Below are positions 10,015 through 20,381 of a stretch of 64,000 nt of DNA, piece after piece; position 1 is the first letter of the stretch; the number at the start of each line of letters is the position of its first letter. The stretch is from Trichodelitschia bisporula (Eukaryota; Ascomycota; Dothideomycetes; Phaeotrichales; Phaeotrichaceae), in NCBI GenBank assembly GCA_010356995.1, contig ML996689.1, forward strand, positions 833,228-897,227, in the 5' to 3' direction. The notes under the pieces were generated by a model. It did no database searches. It had not been told where the DNA came from and was given only the letters and a program-made list of their open reading frames with translations. The position numbers and the translations under genes were made by a program.

Positions 10015-11781
10015 GGCGGTCGGGGTAACGAGCGACGAAAAGAGTGACGGATGTTGTTGGACCTGTTAGTAGGCGGGTACGCCTGGATGATATATATTAT
10101 GGGTGACGACCGTGAGCTCTAGTGATATTAGGTCTCCCGGGGATGGTAAAAGGTACCATGTACGTCTTCTGTTGGCGCATGGTCCGCGGGGATGGGTGTA
10201 TTCGGCCTGCCTAGAAGACTCATTAGACCATGGGCCGACTTTCTTGATACCTTGCTTCATTGACGAAGAGACTGGGGAGACGGGTTGGGGATTCATATTG
10301 ATTGCGCACAAGTTCGCAATAGGTGGTGTGGCCCACGATCTCGCGAGAGTGGCCGGGGGCAGCTCAAAGTGTAGATGGGGGGTTGTCATGTTAATTGGGG
10401 AGATACTGGCCTAAGTTGCATGTGGCTCAGGGTGCTCTAGGGCTTGCCGCGCTGCCGAAGGATGGCATCTCGGACTTCCGACAATTAGGGACACGTGAAA
10501 GAGGAGCTAGCAACATAAAATTGACGTATTTTCATCAATTCGTTTTACTATCTGTACTCTAGCGCTATGTAAGGCCTGGGCACCTTGGAGGTGATTTGCT
10601 TGGATCGCTCAGCTTACGGCCGTATGGGCAGCCCTTCAAATCGTCGACAACCAGACCATCCAGTCTCCACGTTGCCGCCAAAGCCCTAGCTCAATGTGCT
10701 GAGGTGCCTGCTATAAACAATAGCCTAGTGGACATCCTACTTGTATGCAAGTTAGCTTTCATTCCCACAAAGAACTGAAGAGCAAGAAGCATGTGTGCAG
10801 GAGATCAGACATCCAAGGAAGAATTGCCGCTCAACGTCCATCGAAATAGGTTCTAGATGATGGCTAGCGTGGAAACTGCGAATGTGGGTTGGGTTTCATC
10901 ATAGAAAAATCAATCGAGAAAAAGAGATGAAGGTACTGACCATGCGTGTGAAGGTGTCGGAACAGGATCTGTGGGTAAGCAAAGATCTACATTAGTAGAG
11001 ATCCAGGCCGAGGATAAGCATGTGAAGCTGTACACGTGCTCAGGCACCGACAAATCCTCAGGTATATCTGAGGTGAAACGTCCAGTGTAAATATCGACAG
11101 TGCGCGCCAGTTCCTATTCTGCGAAGCTGGTTAGCCACAGCTTCCACATGCGCATAGAAAGCGATTGTACGGTGTTCAAGTCAGACAAAGTTACTGGCTA
11201 GTAACAGGTCACCGGCGAAGGAGACCCGAGAAGACTGATTTCTTCATGGGCGACTCAGCTGGGAAAAGAAGACATGTTCAAGATGTGTCATCATTCGAGT
11301 GGAATGGTATTTGGTGTTGCATTGTAGAGGTGCAAAGCGCAAAAGCAGAAGGAAAAGCAGCTTACCTGAAACATGGCGGCCACAGATGATCGTCGCCATG
11401 GAAAGAACCGTATCTATCGCATGGCGACAATCGTCTGCAGCATGGTGCGTCAAGGACAACAGAGAGAGTGCAGACACGTTGGAGAGAGTGTTGGAGAGTC
11501 GAGTGATGTGAAGAGAAGAAGTCAAGACGATGCAAAACTTTGAACCTTTAAGCCTCTAGCGGGAAAACATTTCTTCCGCTCCGCGACACATGCCAAGGCC
11601 TTAGAGAAAGTTTGTGCATGCTCCTCGACGTCAAACTTCCAGCCGAGCAAACTGATTGGCCAGGCAAATTCTCCACCATCACAGGCCCCGCGACCGCATC
11701 AAACCTCTTGTCCAATCTTTGAATTCAGACCAGAGCCTTGAAACCCCACGATATCATATCCCCTCCCTCCACAACCTCACA
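10015..11781. other. Intergenic region, no gene recognised
   Basis: The 1.8 kb lies between the divergent starts of the secreted protein (-) and GARS (+). It should hold both promoters. Short open frames exist on both strands but none looks coding, and I saw no repeat. Confidence 0.5.
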
Positions 11782-13120
11782 ATGGCTGACCTCCGCATCC
11801 TCCTCATCGGCAACGGCGGCCGCGAACACGCCCTCGCCTGGAAACTCTCCCAATCCCCCCGCGTCTCCCACATCTTCGTCAGTCCCGGCAACGGCGGCAC
11901 CGCCTCCCTCCCCTGCACAACCAACATCCCCCTCGGGCAAACCGACTTCCCCACCCTCGTCTCCTTCGCCAAAGACCAAAACATCTCCCTCCTCGTCCCC
12001 GGCCCCGAAGCCCCGCTCGTCGACGGCATCGTGGATTACTTCCGCGAACACGCGCCCGATGTCAGGGTCTTCGGGCCGAGCAAGCAGGCCGCTGTGCTTG
12101 AGGGGAGTAAGACGTTTAGTAAGGACTTTATGGCGCGGCATAAGGTGCCCACGGCGGCGTATGCGAACTTCAACGCGTATGAGCCGGCGAGGGAATATCT
12201 CGACCGCGTGGAGCACCGCGTTGTGCTTAAGGCTAGCGGGCTGGCGGCGGGGAAGGGCGTGCTTATCCCCGCGAATAAGGAGGAAGCGCACGCTGCGCTG
12301 CGCGAAATAATGCTGGACAAGGCCTTCGGGTCGGCAGGCGACGAGCTCGTCATCGAAGAATTCCTCGAGGGGCACGAGATTAGCATCCTGTCCTTCAGCG
12401 ACGGGACCACGATCCGCAGCTTGCCGCCGGCGCAAGACCACAAGCGCATCTTTGATGGCGATCAGGGGCCGAATACGGGCGGGATGGGCACGTATGCGCC
12501 TGCCCCGGCGCATATTGTTGATGCGGAGACACTGGCGGAAATTGATCGCGCGGTTTTGAGGCCGACGATTGACGGGGCGAGGGAGGAGGGGTTCCCTTTC
12601 GTTGGCGTGCTGTTTACGGGGTATATGATCACGGCGGATGGGCCGCGGCTGCTGGAGTACAATGTGCGGTTTGGCGATCCGGAGACGCAGTCCCTGCTTC
12701 CTTTACTCGAGTCCGATCTCGCGGAGGTGATGCTTGCGTGTGCGGAGGGCCGGCTTGCAGATGTGGAGCTTAAGATCCGGGATGCGGCGGCGGCGACGGT
12801 GGTAGTTGCTGCTGGGGGCTATCCGGATTCGTACAAGAAGGGCATTGAGATGACACTAAAGGATGCGCCAGTGGGCAAGTTCCCCATGCGCCGATATCGG
12901 AACGTTTCGAGGCTGATACCGTACAGACGTCACGCTCTTCCACGCCGGCACGACCCTAATCGGCGAAACGCTACGCACAGCGGGCGGGCGCGTCATCGCC
13001 AGCACTGCAACCGCGCCGACCCTCGCCGAGGCGATTCAGAAGGCATACACCGGCGTGGGGAGCATAGCATTCGAAGGGATGCAGTTCCGGAAGGACATTG
13101 GTGCGCGGGCACTGCGGTAG
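11782..13120 (+). CDS. Phosphoribosylamine-glycine ligase (GARS), monofunctional
   Basis: The enzyme ligates phosphoribosylamine and glycine with ATP, step two of purine synthesis. Exons 11782-12874 and 12927-13120 give 428 residues starting MADLRILLIGNGGREHALAW, the length of a stand-alone GARS. Visible motifs include VSPGNGGTA, PLVDGIVDYF, VFGPSKQAA, the ATP-grasp core LKASGLAAGKGV, and NVRFGDPETQ near the metal site. The intron begins GCAAGT and ends TACAG, a GC-AG intron of 52 nt; splicing it restores the conserved tail (FHAGTT, GGRVIAS, FRKDIGARA). In S. cerevisiae and many fungi GARS is fused to AIR synthetase; no AIR synthetase sequence follows here. The next gene starts its 3' end 105 bp downstream on the other strand. 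Confidence 0.94.
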
Positions 13121-13224
13121 CGGGTATATACGTATGTACGGCCCAGTGGGCACCCCAAATCAAAAAGAAGAACTCCCCAACACCTGAGCTCACCTTAACG
13201 CCGTCCGCCAGCCTGAATCCCGGA

Positions 13225-13945
13225 TTACCACCCAAGCACCCCGCCCACTGCGCCGCCCAGCCCTACCAAAAGTCTCCAGTCCAAGTCTGCTCCCCTTCTC
13301 CCTTCATTAACAACGAGTATACTCCCACACCACCCCTGCCTAACCGCCGGCAACCCCGGCCCACTCGCCACCAGCGTACTACAAAAACCCTTAAACGTAG
13401 TCGTCGGCCCAGGTGGCACGGGCACCACAGGCACCGGCCTCGTCGTAACCTGGTTATTGATGACAACAGTCGGGCCCTGCGCCCACTGCGTCTGCGTCAC
13501 GGTTACGGTGACGGTGGATATGGCGCCAGCGGGCGTGCCGCTGCAGGAGGAGCCGACGGGACAGCACCCGACGAGTGAGGGCGTGAGGAGGGCGCAGGTG
13601 TTTGAGGTGGGGCAGCACCTAGGGAGGGATTAACATGTCTCAATTCTCCCAACTTTCTACAAGCGAATTGGAAGTGCCGCACCAGTTCCAAACCCCGATG
13701 TCGCCGCATCCCTGCGGTGCGTTCGCCGGGCAGAGCGCAGGCGACGCGGAGCTCCATGATGTGCCTGCCGCATTGACGATGTAGATTGCGCCGCTGAAGG
13801 GCGCGTAGGTGTTGTATGTCTGCGGTTGAGGGGTTGGGGCTGGTATAGGCGCCGGTGCGGCTGCGGGGAGGGGGAGGGGGAGGGGGATTGGGTCGGCGGA
13901 TGAGAGCGAGAGGAGTGAGAGGATGAGGGGGAGGAGGAGGAGCAT
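13225..13945 (-). CDS. GPI-type cysteine-rich cell-surface protein
   Basis: Minus-strand exons 13945-13683 and 13618-13225 give 218 residues. The N-terminus is a very hydrophobic signal peptide (MLLLLPLILSLLSLSSA), followed by a Pro/Ala-rich spacer. Splicing with the donor GTGCGG at 13682 joins VWN-W to CCPTSNTCALL and VGCCPVGSSCSG, a double-Cys pattern common in fungal GPI proteins. A Val/Thr/Pro-rich stalk follows (TVTVTVTQTQ, PVPVVPVPPGP). The C-terminus is hydrophobic (LLVGLGGAVGGVLGW), consistent with a GPI-attachment signal. Longer reading from a GTG at 13966 is unlikely. It is probably displayed on the plasma membrane or wall; no specific function can be given. It is convergent with GARS. 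Confidence 0.7.
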
Positions 13946-14391
13946 TGCGGCGTCGTCTATCCGCACGGGTGGGGTTGGGTTGTAGGCTATGTGCGGCGCA
14001 TGGCGGCGCGCGGAATGTAACGATGTTTAGGCAGTGAACGATGCGATGTTGATATAACGGGCCAGATATGATCTCCCAACTTTACAAAGAAATATAGATT
14101 TCCTTGATTCCAAGCGCGCGGAAAGGCGGGCGCCTGATTAAGTACTATCGGGACCCCGCCCTAGCTCCCCATGGTTGCTGCGTCCAGCGCCGGCGGGGTT
14201 GGCATTGGCATCTGCGACCCAGCCGTGCCAGCTTCCGGCTGCTGCAAGGCCGGTGAGGTGGGGCTGATATGTTGGCACGCTATCTGCTGGGCTGCTGGGC
14301 TACAGCTCCTTTGGCGCGAGGCGGGGGTGCGGAAAGACGTCAGATGCGATGGGCTGCATGGGGGGGGGGATGCGAGACATGCATTGGCCGA

Positions 14392-14781
14392 TCAGGGTTG
14401 GGCTTGGGGGGACGGGGATTGAGATAGGGGGCAGATGGTCGGGCTGGTGGTCTGGTGAGAGTTAGGCTTGTTTGCGGTTTGCTGTAACTGTTTGATAGCG
14501 AGAAATTTTGGGTGGTTGTTGTGGATTGAGGTGACAGGTGAGGTGTGATGTTGGCGGATCTTCAATCGGGACTCGGGAGGCGCCTTGCAAGCCACGTCGG
14601 GATGGCGCTTGTGTGTGATGGCCCCGCGGAGGTGGGGCACATATGCGTTGGGGGATGCCGAATGGTGCACGAAGCCGTCGGATGTCGCGGACTCGGTACG
14701 TAGTAAGACAGACACAGAGCTAAGGTACAGCAAGCTTTGTTGAATGTCTTTGGTGTCGTGGTCTATTGAATTCAGAGCCAT
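14392..14781 (-). CDS. Possible small unknown protein
   Basis: An open frame of 129 residues begins MALNSIDHDTKDIQQSLLYL and has a helix-forming N-terminal third; the rest is rich in His, Pro, Ser and Gln. It starts 150 bp downstream of the Elp6 stop codon on the same strand. A second natural-looking frame follows at about 14170-14350 on the same strand (SHLTSFRTPASRQRS to DAATMGS), so the real gene may be longer and spliced. I could not settle the splice sites. The frame may also be chance. Confidence 0.3.
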   Translation of the reverse strand: MALNSIDHDTKDIQQSLLYLSSVSVLLRTESATSDGFVHHSASPNAYVPHLRGAITHKRHPDVACKAPPESRLKIRQHHTSPVTSIHNNHPKFLAIKQLQQTANKPNSHQTTSPTICPLSQSPSPQAQP

Positions 14782-14933
14782 GGTGGAGATTTTACGTAGC
14801 TGCTTTGCTGGCGGTTTTCTGCATGTGAAACTATTCCCGGAGGTCTGTCCGATATCGACCGTCGCGAGATATCCATGGCTAAAAGTCACCACACAAGATC
14901 TACCATTCCCGTCCCACTGGAACAGCCTCATCA

Positions 14934-16070
14934 TCACCCTACCCCCTCCCCCCTCTCCCAAACCCTAACCCCCCCATCATTCCTGACCTGAAAAAGCACC
15001 TCACCCTCCCTCCCCTCCCCCGCCCCCCCCCTCGCAATCCTCACCACCCCCCCAACATCCCCCGCAACCCCACTATCCAGTCCCCTAACACTAAGCACCG
15101 TCTCCGCCGCATGCGCGAGGCCCACCACAAACGCCCGTTCCGCCGCTTCGACCGCCCCCAGCGTCTCCGCACCCGCAGCCACGATATCCCCAGGCAGCAC
15201 AACAACAAGCGCATGCACCCTCTTCCGCAGACCCTGCAACACACCTGCCAGACTCATATCTTTATCCATGACTCGGGGATCAGTAAGCGCAGTCGCGAGG
15301 AGCACGTCCGGGGCATCGAGTACGAGGGTCACAGGCCCAGGTGCAAGCGAGTCCAGTGCCGCGGAAATAGTGTCCACGAAGCGCGTCAGCAAGGTATCGG
15401 GACCTAGCTCAGAGGGTCGACGGGTATTACGCGAAGGGTTGCCAATATTAAAGATCCCTGACGTGTCTGCAGACTTGGGATCGAATTTCGGCGGCAGTGT
15501 TTGCCGCAGGAAGACCCCGCGGTCCGAGGGGCGAGGCTGACGAGGGACGGGCGTTCGTGGGCTTTCGGACGCGCCCGGCGGGAGGAAGGGGCTTGATTCT
15601 GGAGGAGCGGGCTGGCGGGTGGGAGCCGAGAGCGCGGCGAGCACCACCGCGGATTGAGAGCCCCGGTGAGAAGAGGGGACGGGTGCGATGGGATTTTCGG
15701 GCGGGGGTGAGGGCGGTGGGGGGAGGAAGAGGTGGGTTAGGCCGTCGATGAAGGCGAAGCGGGTTTGCTTTGCTAGCTGCGTGAGGTCGAGACCCTGCTT
15801 GCTGTTAGGATAGGATCACGGTGGGAGGTGACAGCCACGTACGCCTGCGCGGCGCGCTTCGGCTTTCCAGAAGTCATGGTCGCGGAGGAAGCTCACGAGC
15901 ACGGCGTTGGCATCGGGCGGGGCATCGGTGCTGAGGGCGCCGACGAGGTAGCGCACAGTCAGCCAGTTGGCTGTGGTGCTGAGGGTGTAGGTGATGAGGG
16001 TGAGGGAGTGCTGTGGGAGGGACTGGATGTATGGCTGGAGGAGAGGTGGGATGCGTGGATTGGCGGACAT
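14934..16070 (-). CDS. ELP6: Elongator complex subunit Elp6
   Basis: Elp6 is one of the three RecA-fold subunits (Elp4-Elp5-Elp6) that form the ring binding tRNA in the Elongator complex, which modifies wobble uridines. Minus-strand exons 16070-15843 and 15794-14934 give 362 residues. The N-terminus MSANPRIPPLLQPYIQSLP, then LVSFLRDHDFWKAEARRAG, LTQLAKQTRFAFIDGL and a C-terminal VRVWERG fit fungal Elp6. A Pro/Ser/Arg-rich insertion separates the two halves of the fold, and TLVLDAPDVLLA forms the core strand. No Walker A motif is seen, as expected for this inactive member. An in-frame Met 12 codons upstream (16106) is possible; I chose the one at the family start. It is head-to-head with the Chk2-like kinase gene. 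Confidence 0.85.
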
Positions 16071-17016
16071 GATGCGTATTGCACTTTCTTGGGCAGAGAA
16101 ATTCACCTACGGTACTTATCGAGCTCGAAGCCGCGTGCGTCATCGGCAGCAATAACAGAGTCATATCGGTTCACTTGCAAGTCACAAACAGTCAAGAGTT
16201 ATTTGATGAGAAGACTTCAATTCTTAGATCAAGCTATGAAAATGCCCCCATTCCACTCTAAACACGAAAAGCCTTCCCTTTGAAATGCCTGTCAGATCAC
16301 CATCACCACCCACCAAGACCAGCCGACCGAAGTCAGACGCCAGAAATGGATTGAGATCATCTCCACGTGCGCCGAAGCGCACGCACAAAGGTTGTCACTC
16401 TAGGGCGGCGAGGTCATGGATCATCAGCCAGGTTGTAGGTTGAGGCTCTGGTTAGGAGCTCGAAAGAGGACGTTTACTATAGAAATGATTCTATGACTGC
16501 AAAGATAGTTAGCAATGCATTCAAAGGCTTGAAATGCCACTGTTGGGGGGGGGGGAATGCTCACAGTAAAGTCGACTGAAGAAGAAGAAGAGAAGGGGAG
16601 AAGATCGCGCTTTTATACCCACCAGCCAGCCAGTGCCAAGCCCAGACCCGCCTAGCGAAATAACTTTTTTCTCCTGGTCGGCTAGACTATTCTCCGGATC
16701 ACATGAGGCCAAGCAGCAGGGATTCGCGGAAGCTGTGCCGCTTCGTTCTCACCGGTCGGAGTCAAAGCTGCAGCCAAGACTTCCAGTGGGAGTTGGTGCC
16801 TGTGCGCATCCCCATCCCCAGCATCCTGACTAAAGCTTCAACCACCACTTCTCTGCTCATTGAGAATCGCCACCGCAACCCTATCCATCTGAACAGAAGA
16901 GCGACTTCATTATCCGTAGCTTTCGCTCTGTTCCTCTCTCTATCCACCGCCAGAAAACCACAATGCCCTCCATCTCTTCGTAGTCCTTCAAATCCAATCC
17001 CCCGCGTCGCAGCACC
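16071..17016. promoter_or_regulatory. Bidirectional promoter region, ELP6 / Chk2 kinase
   Basis: A 946-bp spacer between divergent start codons. It contains a short G tract near 16545. No other gene is evident. Confidence 0.45.
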
Positions 17017-19247
17017 ATGGCTCCGCGTGCACCAAACAAGCGAGCTCTCCCGGTAAGTCCATCCCACTCTTCACCCCCGGACCAGCCTAACGCGTGTCGC
17101 CAGCAAACCTCCGTCGATGGGGAAGAGAGCGACCTGAAGAAGCCGCGCCGCTCCAATCGCATCAGCAAAGCTAACCCAAAATCCGAGAGCCCGCCGCCTC
17201 GCAACGCGCAGCTGCCCACTCCCGTCACGCAAACCGTGTCCGACGTCTCGGCTACAACCGAACCCGCGTCTAGCAAGGAGCGCACCTCTACGCCTCCCCT
17301 TGTCCCGCCTAAAAGCCAGTACCTACATCCCAACATCCTCTCGTCGCCATTGCGAGACGCTCAGACACAGAATCAGACTCAGACTCAGCAGTGGTCGCAG
17401 TTCATTCCCCCAATCAGCCTTAGCTATGAGGTTGATGACGAGGAGGCCGACGGTGTGTGGGGATACCTGATACCGCTCGAGGGGCCCGGTGATACGCTTG
17501 TGCTCAAGCATCGGACTTCGTGCGTGATTCCGAAGTATGGTGTCGCAAAAACGATCAAGAATGGCGAGCACGATGAGAAGGAGCTCGAGTACGAAAAGGA
17601 CCGGCTTAAGGGGCTCTCGGCGAACGGTTATCTAGTTGGACGGCACCTGGAGTGCGGTACGTATTATGCCTCCGAACTTCCCCTCAAGCATTGCTCATTT
17701 CGTAGACTACCAGCTCGATATCCCTACCGTGTCTAACCGCCATTGCCTAATATTCCCCGAAATCAAGTCCGGGAGTGTCACTGCTGTCCTTGAAGACCTG
17801 TCAGTAAACGGTACTTTTGTCAACGACGCCATCGTTGGCCGCAACAAGCGTCGTGAGCTGGAAGACGGTGACGAAATTGCCATTCTAGATAACGCACGTC
17901 TCCTCTTCCGCTACCCGCAAAAGCAACACGCGAACGGCTTTAAGCAGCAGTATGTGCTACATGAAAAGCTAGGCAAGGGCCACTTTGCTACGGTGTACCT
18001 CTGCGTCGAGAAGAACACCGGCCAGCGTTTTGCGGTTAAGAAATTCGAGAAGCGCTCCGGGCCCGGCGAAAAGCTTAGGGTCGAGGGTCTTCAGCAGGAG
18101 ATTGCCGTCCTCATGGGCGTCAGCCATCCGTCGCTGCTCTGCCTCAAGAATACGTTTGACGAAACCGACGGCGTATACTTGGTGCTCGAGCTTGCACCCG
18201 AAGGTGAACTGTTCAACTGGATCGTGATGAAGCGGAAATTAAGTGAGGCCGAAACGCGCAAGGTCTTCGTGCAGCTCTTCGAGGCCGTCAAGTATCTTGT
18301 ACGTCCCCCGCTCCCTCAATCCTCCCCAACTCACCCTTCAGCACGACCGCAACATCGTCCACCGCGACATCAAACCGGAAAACATCCTCCTCGTCGACAA
18401 AAACCTAACCCTCAAACTCGCCGACTTCGGCCTCGCCAAAATCATCGGCGAAGAATCCTTCACCACAACCCTCTGCGGCACCCCTTCCTACGTCGCCCCC
18501 GAAATCTTGCAAAACTCAAACCACCGCCGCTACACCCGCGCCGTCGATATCTGGTCTTTGGGCGTCGTATTGTATATCTGCCTCTGCGGCTTCCCCCCCT
18601 TCAGCGACGAGCTGTACACGCCTGAAAACCCATACACCCTAGCGCAGCAGATCCTGCAGGGCAGATTCGATTACCCGAGCCCGTACTGGGATTCTGTCGG
18701 CGACCCAGCGCTCGATTTGATTGATCGCATGCTCACAGTCGACCCCAACGCACGCATCACAATCGACGGCTGCCTCGAGCACCCCTGGACCACGGCCCGC
18801 CAAATGGGTCCGGGGGATAGCATGGACAGCACGGACGGGCTAGCCGGCGCTCTGGGAAACCTGGACTTCTCGCGCAGGAAACCCGTCCGCGAACGCACCC
18901 TCCTGGCGTCTCTGAACGATGTCCGGGTAGCACAGATCGTGGGCGCCGCGGACGACGAGCAGGGGAATCCGCAGCCCCCGGTCTTGGTGTTTGAGAAGCA
19001 GCGCGCCCTGACCGCTGACCCCCCGGCGAATGGAAACGGGAAGGCGGGGCCGGAGGGAAAGGGCAAGGAAGTCACGCCGGCGCATAAGCGTGCCCCTGAA
19101 GAATTTATCCACATGGGTGGTCAAGGTGATCAGGCGCTTTTTGGCGAGGAGGATGGGAGCACGTATGTCGTGCCCAAGAAAACGAAGGCCAAGACCGCGA
19201 AGGCGACGAAGGTCACGAAGGCTAAGGCCGAGAAGGCTGAGGCGTAG
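17017..19247 (+). CDS. RAD53: Chk2/Rad53-type checkpoint kinase (FHA + kinase)
   Basis: The kinase acts in the DNA-damage checkpoint; its Neurospora relative PRD-4 also links damage to the clock. Exons 17017-17052, 17104-17656, 17706-18298 and 18342-19247 give 695 residues. An N-terminal disordered part rich in Ser/Thr-Pro and SQ/TQ-like sites precedes one FHA domain (residues about 185-265, LVGRHLEC, SNRHC, LSVNGTFVN). The kinase domain follows with GKGHFATVYL, catalytic HRDIKPEN (Asp403), DFGLA (Asp422), the activation segment ending CGTPSYVAPE, and WSLGVVLYICLCGFPPF. The C-terminus is Lys-rich (KKTKAKTAKATK), a likely nuclear signal. There is one FHA domain, as in Chk2 and Cds1; budding-yeast Rad53 has two. 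The first intron is 51 nt with no in-frame stop, so retention would add 17 residues. Confidence 0.95.
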
Positions 19248-20381
19248 TGCTTTTGCGAGGATACGTTGGCTATGCAACGATACGTTTTGCACCAGAGGAC
19301 GCATCGCGAAGACTCGTTTGCGGTGCGTGGGCTCGATGGGTATGGGCTGGCATTGTCGACGGGAGCCCAAAATTCAATATGGTGTTGGGCGCGAGAGATT
19401 AGGATTGTTCTATGAGGGCAGGGCGGACCGGCGTGCGGTGTATGTTTTCTGGGTATCTAGTTCTAGTAAATGCGCCGTTTACACGTTTTTGGCCGTTTTG
19501 TGCGTGATACCTGCTTGCTTCGTGGCTACCGGTACGAGTTAGAACAGCGTCATTGCAACCGAGCATACCTCGCCAGCACGCCTCGACCGTTTCTCCTGAG
19601 CCGTACATCCACTCGTCAACACTCAATGGCGCCATATTCTGAATGACGAGCATCGAAGGGACGAGAACCTGTCCGACAAGTCGAGCTCCCAAACATGACC
19701 TCCGGCAGCCACACCCCATACCCGCGCCTCCCGCCTTCCACTCCATTCCCAATGAGGCAACCATTGCCACCCGGCCTCAAGTGGGGTACGGTACTAGGTT
19801 CACGATGATGACGGAGATGATGACGGAGATGACGTCGTGAGGCCGGGCGGGTATAAACACTCACCCGAGGCCATGAGGAAGCGGGGGATCGTCACTTCTT
19901 TCTCTCACATCACCAAAAAGGAGCCAAAATCATATCAAGCGCTTTCAACGCGCGATATCTTCACTACAGATCCTAATCTACGGACAACCGTGTCTAGATA
20001 TCCAAGCGACATTCCCACGGACAGCGCGCGTACTTCCACATCGACGCAGCGCTCCGGGACAACGATCAATCATCAGCAGCAACGACAAGCAAAGAAGCTT
20101 ACCGTCCCTTTCTTCCTCCACATATCTTGTCTTTCATCTTGTATGGTCGTAACAAACGGAGGTCATCATCCCCAAAGCACCGAAAACGCCCAAAGAGAAC
20201 ACTTCCCACACGGAACATACAGGATGATCATCCAACCTATGCCCGACAAAAAAACTCCCATGTCGTCCCAAAACCCACAACCATTCCTGCCCGAGCCCGT
20301 TCAAACACCGTCCCACACACAGGAAGTCCAGTACGTATCATATCTCCCGATCCAAAATCTCGCCTTTGTACACATGCTGGC
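19248..20381. other. Convergent intergenic region
   Basis: This is 1.1 kb between the 3' ends of the kinase gene and the J-domain gene. A 183-codon plus-strand frame at 19837-20388 has no recognisable feature and probably is not coding. Confidence 0.45.
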
